Source: an uncultured Helicobacteraceae bacterium (GTDB taxonomy: Bacteria; Campylobacterota; Campylobacteria; Campylobacterales; Helicobacteraceae). Taken from it: a DNA stretch of 17,685 bases. The stretch lies in NCBI GenBank assembly GCA_910578285.1, contig CAJTQL010000017.1, positions 1-17,685 on the forward strand. Direction: 5' to 3'. Shown here one piece after another: positions 6,907-13,698 of this stretch. The notes under the pieces were generated by a model. It was not told the DNA's origin. It saw nothing but the letters and a program-made list of their open reading frames with translations, and did not search any database. How positions within the stretch are numbered: the first letter of the stretch is position 1; each line of letters opens with the position of its first letter. A program made the position numbers and the translations under genes.

Positions 6907-8325
6907 ATGCCTGCGTTTGAGACCATTATCGGGCTTGAAGTCCATGTTCAGCTCAATACAAAAACCAAGATTTTCTGCTCCTGCCCCACAAGTTTTGGTG
7001 ATGCGCCCAACCACCATGTCTGCCCCACATGCCTCGGGCTTCCCGGCGCGCTGCCTGTGCTCAACCGCGAGGCGGTGCGCAAAGCTGTGAGTTTTGCGAA
7101 GGCAATCCATGCGCCCATCAATCAAGATTCAATTTTTGCGCGCAAAAACTATTTCTACCCCGACTTGCCCAAAGCCTATCAGATTAGCCAGTTTGAGATT
7201 CCGATTGTCGGCAAAGGCTGGCTAGAGATTGCCATTGGCGATTCCACGCGACAAATCGGAATCACGCGTGCGCATCTCGAAGAAGACGCGGGCAAGAATA
7301 TCCACGATGGCAATGTATCCAAGATTGACCTCAACCGCGCCTGCACACCGCTACTTGAGATTGTCAGCGAACCCGATATGCGCAGCAGCGATGAAGCAAT
7401 AGCCTATCTCAAAAAGTTGCATTCGATTGTGCGCTTTCTTGAGATTAGCGATGCAAATATGCAAGAAGGTAGCTTTCGTTGTGATGCAAATGTGTCGATT
7501 CGCCCAAAAGGCGATTCCAAACTCTACACGCGCGTTGAAATCAAGAATCTCAATAGCTTTCGATTTATCCAAAAGGCGATTGAATACGAAGTGGAACGGC
7601 AAATCGAAGCATGGGAAAATGGGCGCTATACTGATGAAGTCTATCAAGAAACGCGCCTCTTTGACACCCAAAAAGGCGAGACAAAGTCGATGCGCGGCAA
7701 AGAAGAATCGGCAGACTATCGCTATTTCCCAGACCCCGACTTGCTGCCTTTGCATATCCCTCAAGAATTGCTCGATGTGCGTATTCCCGAGCTACCAGAC
7801 GAAAAACGCGAACGTTATATCCGCGACTATGGGCTCAAAGCCTATGATGCGAATGTTGTTACAAGTAGCCTTGAGCTTGTACATTATTTTGAAGACATGC
7901 TCACGCACAATGTCTCACCTCAAAATGCTGTGAAGTGGCTCACAAGCGAGCTTTTGGGCAAGCTCAAGGGCGAGATGACGATTGAAAGCTCGCCTGTTAG
8001 CAGCGCACAGCTTGCAAAGATTATCGAACGTATCGAAGATGGCACGATTAGCGGCAAAAGTGGCAAAGAAATCCTCGAGATTCTCTTTACCAAAGGCGGC
8101 GAAGTCGATGCGCTCATTCAATCTTTAGGGCTCAAACAAGTCAGCGATGAGAGCGCAATCCTCGCTGTTATCGATTCTGTGCTTGCCACAAATGCCGACA
8201 AAGTCGAGGAATATAAAAATGGCAAAGAGAAATTGTTTGGATTCTTTGTTGGGCAGGTAATGAAAAACGCAAAAGGTGTCAATCCCGCGTCTGTCAATGC
8301 GCTACTCAAACAGCGGCTTCAATGA
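6907..8325 (+). CDS. gatB: Asp-tRNA(Asn)/Glu-tRNA(Gln) amidotransferase subunit B
   Basis: 472 residues, the normal length. GatB is the kinase and tRNA-binding subunit of the GatCAB amidotransferase, which turns misacylated Glu-tRNA(Gln) or Asp-tRNA(Asn) into the correct forms. Helicobacter relies on this indirect route. Seen motifs: ETIIGLEVHVQLNT at the N terminus; a Cys tetrad C24, C26, C39 and C42 (FCSCP...CPTCLGLPG), which binds zinc in many GatB proteins; YPDLPKAYQISQ; HLEEDAGK; and SYR-type PDPDLLPL. The last 150 residues form the YqeY-like tRNA-binding tail. AAGGAG is 5 bases before the ATG. The stop overlaps the gpsA start as ATGA. gatA and gatC are not in this window. Confidence 0.97.
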   Translation: MPAFETIIGLEVHVQLNTKTKIFCSCPTSFGDAPNHHVCPTCLGLPGALPVLNREAVRKAVSFAKAIHAPINQDSIFARKNYFYPDLPKAYQISQFEIPIVGKGWLEIAIGDSTRQIGITRAHLEEDAGKNIHDGNVSKIDLNRACTPLLEIVSEPDMRSSDEAIAYLKKLHSIVRFLEISDANMQEGSFRCDANVSIRPKGDSKLYTRVEIKNLNSFRFIQKAIEYEVERQIEAWENGRYTDEVYQETRLFDTQKGETKSMRGKEESADYRYFPDPDLLPLHIPQELLDVRIPELPDEKRERYIRDYGLKAYDANVVTSSLELVHYFEDMLTHNVSPQNAVKWLTSELLGKLKGEMTIESSPVSSAQLAKIIERIEDGTISGKSGKEILEILFTKGGEVDALIQSLGLKQVSDESAILAVIDSVLATNADKVEEYKNGKEKLFGFFVGQVMKNAKGVNPASVNALLKQRLQ

Positions 8326-9260
8326 AACTACCGCAATCTCCTTCTATCTATCTGCTTGGCGGGGGCGCGTGGGGCTGTGCGCTCTATGCCGCCTTGAGTG
8401 TCAAGGCACAAACCCACATTTACAGCCGCCGCACCTTGCCTACCCACAATCAAGTGAGCTGGAATCAAGTCATACAAGCGCCCAATGCACTCTTTGTGAT
8501 TTCGATTACATCATCGCATTTGCGCGACTTTTTGTGCGCACACCCATTGCCACGAGATTCGAAAATCTTGCTCGCCACAAAGGGAATCGAAGAAAACAGC
8601 GGAGCACTCATGAGCGACATCATGGATTCGTTTTTTGCAAGCGATTGCGTGGGCTATTTAGGCGGTCCTTCATTTGCAAAAGAAGTCGCGGCAGGGCTGC
8701 CATGCGCTGTGGTCATTCATGCACACAACCCAAATCTTGCAGCCACTTTTGCCGCATTTTTTCCACCCTTTATGCGCGTTTATGTAAGTGATGATGTTGT
8801 TGGTGGTGAGATTGCGGGAGCATATAAAAACGTCATCGCCATTGCAAGCGGAATCTGCGAGGGGCTTGGGCTTGGGCAAAATGCACGCGCCTCATTGCTT
8901 GCGCGCGGACTTGTCGAAATGGAACGATTTGGGCATTTTTTTGGTGCAAAAATGGAAACGTTTTTGGGGCTCTCTGGCGCGGGAGATTTGTTTCTGACTT
9001 CAACCTCGACACTCTCACGCAATTTTCGCGTTGGGCTCGCCCTCGCACAAGGGCAAGCAATCGATTCCATTATCGCCAACCTTGGCGAAGTCGCCGAAGG
9101 AATCAAGACATCACGTGCAATCCTTGCACTGGGGCAAAAACACAACATCTACACGCCTATTGCGCTCGAGGTTGCGCGCGTGATTGATGGCAAAAACGCC
9201 AAAGACGCTCTATATACCCTGCTTCATTCAGGAAAAGATGCGGGAGAAAACGATGGTTAA
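8322..9260 (+). CDS. gpsA: NAD(P)H-dependent glycerol-3-phosphate dehydrogenase
   Basis: 312 residues. It reduces dihydroxyacetone phosphate to sn-glycerol-3-phosphate, the backbone for phospholipids. The nucleotide-binding loop is LLGGGAWGCALY (12-22). Further motifs are LLATKGIE with K87, GGPSFAKEVA, GAYKNVIAIASG with catalytic K169, GLSGAGDLFLT with D222, SRNFRVG and AEGIKTSR. The start overlaps the gatB stop (ATGA) and has only a weak ribosome site, so translation is probably coupled to gatB. The end overlaps the next gene by 8 bases. It is slightly short of the common 330 residues but has every family motif. Confidence 0.96.
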   Translation: MKLPQSPSIYLLGGGAWGCALYAALSVKAQTHIYSRRTLPTHNQVSWNQVIQAPNALFVISITSSHLRDFLCAHPLPRDSKILLATKGIEENSGALMSDIMDSFFASDCVGYLGGPSFAKEVAAGLPCAVVIHAHNPNLAATFAAFFPPFMRVYVSDDVVGGEIAGAYKNVIAIASGICEGLGLGQNARASLLARGLVEMERFGHFFGAKMETFLGLSGAGDLFLTSTSTLSRNFRVGLALAQGQAIDSIIANLGEVAEGIKTSRAILALGQKHNIYTPIALEVARVIDGKNAKDALYTLLHSGKDAGENDG

Positions 9261-9747
9261 GATAATTCTTTTTTTATTGATTCTCATCGGAATCGGTATT
9301 TCGATTAGCCTTTTTAGCACGACACAAACGAGCATCGTTACACAAAAAACAGCGGATTTTCTCCCGATTGAGATGCAAGTTGGCATTTTTGAAGACAGCC
9401 ATTGCGGAGTCGTCATACACGACCTTACAGACGCAGCACAAGTCATCTTCCCCGACCAAGCCGTCTTTTTCTTCCATGACCATGGCGGAATGGCAGAATG
9501 GCTGCACAAACAACAAAACAAACACCAAGCGCTTATTTGGGTGCATACACGCGATACATTGCGACTCATCAAGGCGCAAGATGCTTTCTTTAGCACCGAT
9601 GATTCGACAATTATGGGCTCTGGATATGGTGCTTATGAACACAACGCACCCGGGCGCATTCGCTTTGACGAGCTGCTCGAAAGGATTGCGACCAAGCCCA
9701 CAGCACGGAAGATGTCACATCGTCATCACTCAAAGGAAACGCAATGA
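9253..9747 (+). CDS. NosL-like membrane-anchored protein, putative copper handling
   Basis: 164 residues from the ATG at 9253, which has GGAG 6 bases upstream and gives a clean N-terminal hydrophobic segment (residues 4-20: signal anchor or signal peptide). The longer frame back to 9184 is only gpsA overlap. The soluble part resembles NosL-type proteins: CGVVIHD (51-57), AAQVIF, AVFFFHDHGGMAEWL (70-84), ALIWVHTRDT, MGSGYGAYEH, then a final helix. The usual Cys-Gly-Met is Cys-Gly-Val here. H50, C51, H75, H77, M80 and the His-rich tail (SHRHH) could bind copper. It overlaps gpsA by 8 bases and the SafE-like gene by 4. The NosL link is from pattern only; I infer a periplasmic metal chaperone. 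Confidence 0.6.
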   Translation: MVKIILFLLILIGIGISISLFSTTQTSIVTQKTADFLPIEMQVGIFEDSHCGVVIHDLTDAAQVIFPDQAVFFFHDHGGMAEWLHKQQNKHQALIWVHTRDTLRLIKAQDAFFSTDDSTIMGSGYGAYEHNAPGRIRFDELLERIATKPTARKMSHRHHSKETQ

Positions 9748-10412
9748 CGATTGACTGGGTTGCATTTATTGTCTTTGCCTTTCTCGGGAGCTTTGGGCAT
9801 TGTGTCGGCATGTGCGGCGGTATTGTTGCAAGCTATGCAGGCTCTTTTGGGGTTTTTGGGCATCTGTATTATGGCTTTGGCAAAACAAGCGCCTACATCA
9901 TACTCGGCGCAATCGCGGGCACACTTGGTGGCATTTTTCGATTCCACCCAACAACATTTGCCATTCTCTTTATCCTGCTTGGAATCGCCATGATTTTTTT
10001 TGGTGCGCATATCGTGCTGCAATCGCAGCTTCTAGGCAAGCTCGAGCAAAAGCTCGCGGGTTTTGTCCCCATAGCAGCCATGTTTCACTTTGCGCGCACA
10101 CTTGGCACAAGGGGCATTTTTGTTTTGGGCTTTGCCAATGGGCTTTTGCCATGTGGACTTGTCTATATGGCGCTTCTAACCGCTGCTGGGAGTGCTTCAC
10201 CACTCATTGGCGGGGCGCTTATGGGCATTTTTGGAATCTGCACACTCGTGCCCCTGTATGCTTTTGGTGCACTCGCGCAATGGCTAGGCTCGCGCTATCG
10301 CGGCTTTGTGCTACGCGCACTCGGGCTGTTTGCCATTGCCTTTGGCATTTGGTTCATCATCACAGGTGTTGGTATGTTCACCGACCCAACCGCAACAATA
10401 CATAAACATTAA
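9744..10412 (+). CDS. Membrane protein of the SafE/DsbD_2 type
   Basis: 222 residues with about six membrane segments. The first carries GSFGHCVGMCGGIV, whose H19, C20, M23 and C24 are typical of the TauE/SafE-DsbD_2 family members (sulfite exporter TauE/SafE, also called urease accessory UreH-like). A later helix has NGLLPCGLVYMALL with C137. The membrane Cys/Met/His set suggests transport of copper or of reducing power. Such proteins often sit with cytochrome cbb3 oxidase or copper genes. It is translationally coupled to the NosL-like gene (ATGA overlap) and has AAAGGA 6 bases before its ATG. The substrate cannot be read from sequence; despite the family name sulfite export is not implied. 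Confidence 0.75.
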   Translation: MTIDWVAFIVFAFLGSFGHCVGMCGGIVASYAGSFGVFGHLYYGFGKTSAYIILGAIAGTLGGIFRFHPTTFAILFILLGIAMIFFGAHIVLQSQLLGKLEQKLAGFVPIAAMFHFARTLGTRGIFVLGFANGLLPCGLVYMALLTAAGSASPLIGGALMGIFGICTLVPLYAFGALAQWLGSRYRGFVLRALGLFAIAFGIWFIITGVGMFTDPTATIHKH

Positions 10413-10446
10413 ATCCATCAAAATTTTTCTTTAAGGCATTATGCCA

Positions 10447-10452
10447 CATAAT
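10447..10452 (+). promoter_or_regulatory. Probable -10 box for tpx
   Basis: CATAAT lies 30 bases before the tpx ATG. It follows a short palindrome GGCATTATGCC (10435-10445), which could be an operator but is short enough to be chance. Confidence 0.45.
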
Positions 10453-10482
10453 ACAGAATTCTAAACTACAAAAGGATTGAAA

Positions 10483-10989
10483 ATGCCCAATGTAACATTC
10501 AAAGGGAATGTCGTGCGTCTCGATGGCACAAGCGTGAATGTCGGCGATAGAGCGCCTGAAGTCGAGCTTGTCTCTGGAGATTTGAGCACATTTAAACTCG
10601 GAGGCTCGCTTGGCAAATACCAAATCATCAATGTCGTCCCCTCGCTCGACACGGGCGTTTGTGCTACACAAGCGCGCAAATTCAACGAAAAAGCCGCTAC
10701 ACTCGATAATGCCGCTGTTTTTGTTGTCTCATTTGATTTGCCTTTTGCACAGGGACGATTCTGTAGCACAGAAGGAATCCAAAATCTCAAAACATTGAGC
10801 GATTTTCGTGGTGGGAAATTCTCAAAGAGTTATGGCGTGCTCATCGGTGATGGGCTTCTCTCCGGGCTTTCTGCACGTGCCATTTTTGTCATCGACCCCA
10901 ATGGCAAAATTGTTCACAAAGAAATCGTTTCTGAAATCACCAACGAGCCAAACTACGAAGCCGCTATCGCTGCCGTGAAACAAGATTAA
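10483..10989 (+). CDS. tpx: Thiol peroxidase, atypical 2-Cys peroxiredoxin
   Basis: 168 residues. It reduces hydrogen peroxide and organic hydroperoxides using thioredoxin. The peroxidatic cysteine is C60 in VPSLDTGVCATQARKFN and the resolving cysteine C94 in GRFCSTEG, the spacing standard for Tpx. GLLSGLSARAIFVID with its conserved Arg completes the active site. I start it at the ATG at 10483, because AAAGGA (10471-10476) lies 6 bases upstream; the TTG at 10477 abuts that ribosome site and cannot use it. The gene has its own promoter. A thioredoxin gene lies 770 bases downstream, beyond the BI-1 gene. Confidence 0.96.
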   Translation: MPNVTFKGNVVRLDGTSVNVGDRAPEVELVSGDLSTFKLGGSLGKYQIINVVPSLDTGVCATQARKFNEKAATLDNAAVFVVSFDLPFAQGRFCSTEGIQNLKTLSDFRGGKFSKSYGVLIGDGLLSGLSARAIFVIDPNGKIVHKEIVSEITNEPNYEAAIAAVKQD

Positions 10990-11014
10990 CGATTCGTTAG
11001 TCAAGACACGTTAT

Positions 11015-11020
11015 TATATT
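11015..11020 (+). promoter_or_regulatory. Possible -10 box for the BI-1 gene
   Basis: TATATT in an AT-rich stretch lies 25 bases before the ATG at 11046. A 13-base palindrome TAACGATTCGTTA (10987-10999) overlaps the tpx stop just upstream. It lacks a T run and is not a clear terminator. Confidence 0.35.
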
Positions 11021-11045
11021 ATGTATTTTTTTATAGGAGGTATCA

Positions 11046-11747
11046 ATGTCGCTCTATAACCGACAAAATCAAAACATTGCCCGCGGGCAAACCTATCAAG
11101 AAGAACGTATTAGCACAGCGCTTTCAACATTTGTCTCGCAAACCTATCAATTGTTCGCGGCATCTCTGCTCGCGGCAACCGTTGGAGCATTCATTGGACT
11201 CGAGATGGTCGAGGCGATTCGCTCATGGTATTGGGGCTTGGTGATTCTTGAAATCGTTGCTCTCGTTGGGCTTATGTTCCTCAAAGACAAGCCGGGAATC
11301 AATCTCGTCTTGTTGTTTGCATTCACTTTCCTCACAGGGCTTACGCTTACGCCGCTTCTAAGTAGTGTCTTGGGTATGCCAAATGGTGCAAGTGCTGTTG
11401 TAAGCGCATTTTTGATGACAACCATTATCTTTGGTGCAATGTCCGTCTATGCGATGAAAACAAGCAAAGATCTTGCAAGCTGGGGTAAAATTCTATTCAT
11501 CTCTGTGATTGTGATTCTCATTGGCTCAATCGTGAACATCTTCCTTGGCAGCCCAATGCTCCAAGTCGGAATCGCCGCTATTGCAACTTTGGTCTTTAGC
11601 CTCTATATCGCGTTTGACACACAGATGCTCTTGCGCGGCGCGTTTAGCTCGCCTGTTGAAGCAGCTATTGCGCTCTATCTCGATGTGCTCAATATCTTCA
11701 TCTCTCTGCTCCAGCTCTTCGGAATCTTGGGCAGCTCAAACGAATAG
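11046..11747 (+). CDS. BAX inhibitor-1 / YbhL family membrane protein
   Basis: 233 residues. A polar N terminus of about 30 residues is followed by seven hydrophobic segments from about residue 31 to 227. The family signature is clear near the C terminus: SLYIAFDTQMLLRG and ALYLDVLNIFISLLQLFG. D191 and D213 match the Asp pair that controls a pH-sensitive calcium leak in BsYetJ, a studied family member; the role in Helicobacter is not established. The ribosome site AGGAGG, 5 bases before the ATG, is the strongest in the window. The thioredoxin gene follows 14 bases after the stop, so the two probably share a transcript. Confidence 0.92.
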   Translation: MSLYNRQNQNIARGQTYQEERISTALSTFVSQTYQLFAASLLAATVGAFIGLEMVEAIRSWYWGLVILEIVALVGLMFLKDKPGINLVLLFAFTFLTGLTLTPLLSSVLGMPNGASAVVSAFLMTTIIFGAMSVYAMKTSKDLASWGKILFISVIVILIGSIVNIFLGSPMLQVGIAAIATLVFSLYIAFDTQMLLRGAFSSPVEAAIALYLDVLNIFISLLQLFGILGSSNE

Positions 11748-11761
11748 AAACGAGTCCTAGA

Positions 11762-12082
11762 ATGGTTACGACAATCTCACACGAAGAATTTGAAAAAACA
11801 AGCAAAGAGGGCAAGAACCTCTTTGTGTTTGGAGCAGATTGGTGTCCTGATTGTGTGCGAATCAATCCCTTTTTAGAATCGCTTTGCAACGACTTTGCAG
11901 GGCGAGTTGGGATTTTTAAGGTGTCCATTGACGCTGCTGCCAATCTCAAAGAATCGCTTGGAATCCGCAAGATTCCAACATTGCTCTTTTATCATAATGG
12001 CACAGAAAGCGGCGAACGGCTCATCGAACCCAACAACCGCGATACAATCGCCAAAGCACTCGAAGACCTCGCAAACAAATAG
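11762..12082 (+). CDS. Thioredoxin with CPDC active site (Trx2-like)
   Basis: 106 residues with the thioredoxin fold. The active site is DWCPDC (C28, C31) and the cis-proline loop is KIPTLLFYHNG. The usual WCGPC is replaced by WCPDC, as known for H. pylori Trx2, which differs in redox behaviour from Trx1. It is a cytoplasmic disulfide reductase with no signal peptide. It lies 14 bases after the BI-1 gene with only a weak ribosome site, so translation may depend on the upstream gene. Its likely partners include peroxiredoxins, perhaps the tpx product, but specificity cannot be read from sequence. The frame ends just before the repeat-bearing junction at 12083. Confidence 0.88.
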   Translation: MVTTISHEEFEKTSKEGKNLFVFGADWCPDCVRINPFLESLCNDFAGRVGIFKVSIDAAANLKESLGIRKIPTLLFYHNGTESGERLIEPNNRDTIAKALEDLANK

Positions 12083-12095
12083 CAATCTTAGAGTT

Positions 12096-12105
12096 CCCCC
12101 CCCCC
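12096..12105. repeat. C10 homopolymer tract
   Basis: Ten consecutive C residues lie 14 bases after the thioredoxin stop. Poly-C/G runs of this length are the usual phase-variable repeats in Helicobacter and Campylobacter. No frame crossing the run encodes a credible protein. Its distance upstream of the TATAAT at 12151 (about 45 bases) would allow length changes to affect promoter geometry. Confidence 0.85.
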
Positions 12106-12116
12106 TATACAATCTC

Positions 12117-12144
12117 GGGATTTGCACAATATTGTGAAAATCCC
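12117..12144. promoter_or_regulatory. 28-bp near-perfect palindrome, possible operator
   Basis: GGGATTTGCACAAT and ATTGTGAAAATCCC are reverse complements except for one position, with no spacer. The end of the palindrome is 6 bases before a TATAAT box (12151-12156), so it covers the -35 region. No T run follows on either strand, which argues against an intrinsic terminator. A dimeric repressor or activator site is the better reading, though an RNA hairpin ending the BI-1/thioredoxin transcript is possible. Confidence 0.5.
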
Positions 12145-12150
12145 CTCACT

Positions 12151-12156
12151 TATAAT
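12151..12156 (+). promoter_or_regulatory. Possible -10 box downstream of palindrome
   Basis: TATAATTATA is a consensus -10 box. Transcription would start near 12163 and read a 200-base stretch with no clear gene before the cassette. The sequence also reads as a partial -10 on the minus strand. Confidence 0.4.
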
Positions 12157-12226
12157 TATATCCATTTCCAAATAAGTTTGCGATTTGCCATTGCCAAAAG
12201 AATCTCCAAAGCCAAGCGTGAAGTAG

Positions 12227-12340
12227 AATCTCGCCGAGTTCCAAAACGCACAACCTATCACCTCCAAAGGCTATGCGGGAGGACTAAAACGCAAAGAGTG
12301 GCTATTAGGAGGGAGGGAATCCCTAAAGGCTATCAAGTAA
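12227..12340 (+). pseudogene. Coding-like remnant without a start
   Basis: Between TAG (12224-12226) and TAA (12338-12340) one frame reads NLAEFQNAQPITSKGYAGGL followed by KRKEWLLGGRESLKAIK. It has a protein-like composition but no start codon or ribosome site, and the frame upstream of the TAG (DLPLPKESPKPSVK) also looks coding-like. It may be the decayed end of a lost gene or part of an intergenic repeat. I do not recognise the family. Confidence 0.25.
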
Positions 12341-12363
12341 CGCGCAATTTAGGTAATTAATGC

Positions 12364-12369
12364 TATAAT
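12364..12369 (+). promoter_or_regulatory. Extended -10 promoter of the defence-like cassette
   Basis: TGCTATAAT is a perfect extended -10 box, with transcription likely from about 12376. GGAGG (12381-12385) and the leader ORF follow. It is the only strong promoter I see before the three-gene cassette. Confidence 0.65.
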
Positions 12370-12393
12370 AGGCATTTTATGGAGGCGCAAAGA

Positions 12394-12468
12394 AATGGGG
12401 AATATCGCTGCCAAACTTTCGTCTTTGTCTCAACTACAAGAAATGAGGGCTAAACGCTATGGGCAATA
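12394..12468 (+). CDS. Short leader ORF overlapping the methyltransferase start
   Basis: A 24-codon ORF (MGNIAAKLSS...MRAKRYGQ) begins at the ATG at 12394, 8 bases after GGAGG, and stops at TAG 12466-12468. Its end overlaps the first 10 bases of the methyltransferase gene in another frame. It has a better ribosome site than the methyltransferase itself and a base composition like the core genes. It could couple or attenuate cassette translation, or be the front of a host gene cut by cassette insertion. No matching family is recognised; that it is expressed is inference. Confidence 0.4.
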
Positions 12469-13694
12469 GTAGTATATTGAGTGATGAAATAAATACTAAT
12501 GACTATAAACAATATTTTTGTAGAGATTTTTCAAAAATACACCAAATAACCGCATATTTAGCAATGTTTCCGCCTAATCTTCCTTATCATTTTATCAAAA
12601 AATATTCCCAAAAGGGGGATTTGGTGTTTGACCCATTTTCTGGAAGAGGAACAACAGCATTTGAAGCTTGCAGAATGGGAAGAAAAGGGATAGGAAATGA
12701 CTTAAATCCACTTGCAGTGTGTCTAACAAAAAGCAAAATTGATATACCCAAAAAATATAATATACAAAAAAGACTCGAAAAACTAAAACAAGATTTCACA
12801 ACTACACGCATTACAAATAAACAAATTAAAGACATTTCAGATGATATTAAAATGCTTTATGAAGAAAGCGAAACCTTGCCACAACTTGTATATCTAAAAA
12901 ATAATTTAAATAAAAATAGAAAGATTGATAATTTTATTCTTGCGGTTTTAACAGGAATTATGCACGGCAAACATAGAAAAGATGGGACTTCAATTTATTG
13001 TAGCATTGATATGCCTAATACTTTTAGTATGTCGCCTAATTATATCCGTAATTTCATTGCCAAACATCATCTTAAAAAAATAAAACAAAATGTTTTTGAA
13101 CTTTTGCAACAACGCATTGAGCATTTATTTCAAAATCAAACAAAAGAATTTCAAAGTTTAGATTCTTATCAAAAAGGTGATTGCTTTAATAAAGATGCAA
13201 TCAAAAGCACAAAAAAAATCATTAAAAAATATGGAGAAAATAGTGTCCAACTCATTATTACTTCCCCTCCATACTTAAAAAACATTAATTATGGTAAATA
13301 TAATTGGATTAGGCTTTGGTTGCTCAATAAGGAAGTAAAAGAAGTAGATAAGAACGTAAGTATTTATCATAATATGCAAAAAATTAAAGGTTTAAAAGAT
13401 AATTTGGCATTTGAAAATTATGCTAAATATATGCAAGAACTCTTCAAAAGTTGGGAAAAAATTTTGAAGCCAAAATCTTATGCTTTTGTTGTTATTGGAG
13501 ATATTGACAAGCGCAACCTTGCAAAAGACACTTGGGATTACATACAAAATAATGGTGGGTGCAAATTACAACTTAAACACATTGCCGAAGATGTCATTGC
13601 CAATGATAAAGAAAAAAAGGTAACAAGAATTTGGGGTGCAAAAAAAGGCAAGGCAACAAAAATTGATAGAATCTTAGTTTTGCAAAAGGAGTAG
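12459..13694 (+). CDS. DNA amino-methyltransferase (N4-cytosine/N6-adenine type)
   Basis: 411 residues. The SAM-binding motif I is VFDPFSGRGTTAFEA (56-70), followed by an acidic residue in GNDLNPLAV (motif II). The catalytic motif IV is IITSPPYLKNINY (266-278). SPPY is typical of amino-methyltransferases, more often N4-cytosine. Motif I precedes IV with about 200 residues between, rich in lysine and helical, which may hold the target recognition part. The ATG at 12459 has GAGGG 9 bases upstream and overlaps a leader ORF. HerA begins 4 bases after the stop. DNA is very AT-rich compared with the left flank. No separate specificity or restriction subunit is present; I infer self-marking for the HerA-NurA pair. 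Confidence 0.88.
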   Translation: MGNSSILSDEINTNDYKQYFCRDFSKIHQITAYLAMFPPNLPYHFIKKYSQKGDLVFDPFSGRGTTAFEACRMGRKGIGNDLNPLAVCLTKSKIDIPKKYNIQKRLEKLKQDFTTTRITNKQIKDISDDIKMLYEESETLPQLVYLKNNLNKNRKIDNFILAVLTGIMHGKHRKDGTSIYCSIDMPNTFSMSPNYIRNFIAKHHLKKIKQNVFELLQQRIEHLFQNQTKEFQSLDSYQKGDCFNKDAIKSTKKIIKKYGENSVQLIITSPPYLKNINYGKYNWIRLWLLNKEVKEVDKNVSIYHNMQKIKGLKDNLAFENYAKYMQELFKSWEKILKPKSYAFVVIGDIDKRNLAKDTWDYIQNNGGCKLQLKHIAEDVIANDKEKKVTRIWGAKKGKATKIDRILVLQKE

Positions 13695-13698
13695 GCAA

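Larger units (their letters stand above)
12083..12393. other. Non-coding junction between core genes and cassette
   Basis: No complete gene is supported here. In order it holds a C10 run, a 28-bp palindrome, a TATAAT box, a coding-like open stretch without a start, and a second strong promoter. The open frame at 12178-12360 begins with TTG, lacks a ribosome site and has a very basic, featureless product, so I do not call it. Composition is like the core genes up to about 12400 and becomes AT-rich within the next gene. Confidence 0.6.

Noticed and set aside
10987..10999. Palindrome TAACGATTCGTTA as tpx terminator
   Set aside because: Stem of only 6 AT-rich pairs with a one-base centre and no T run.
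12178..12360. 60-codon plus-strand frame beginning with TTG
   Set aside because: No ribosome site, very basic product without a fold pattern, and an alternative frame over the same bases looks more protein-like.
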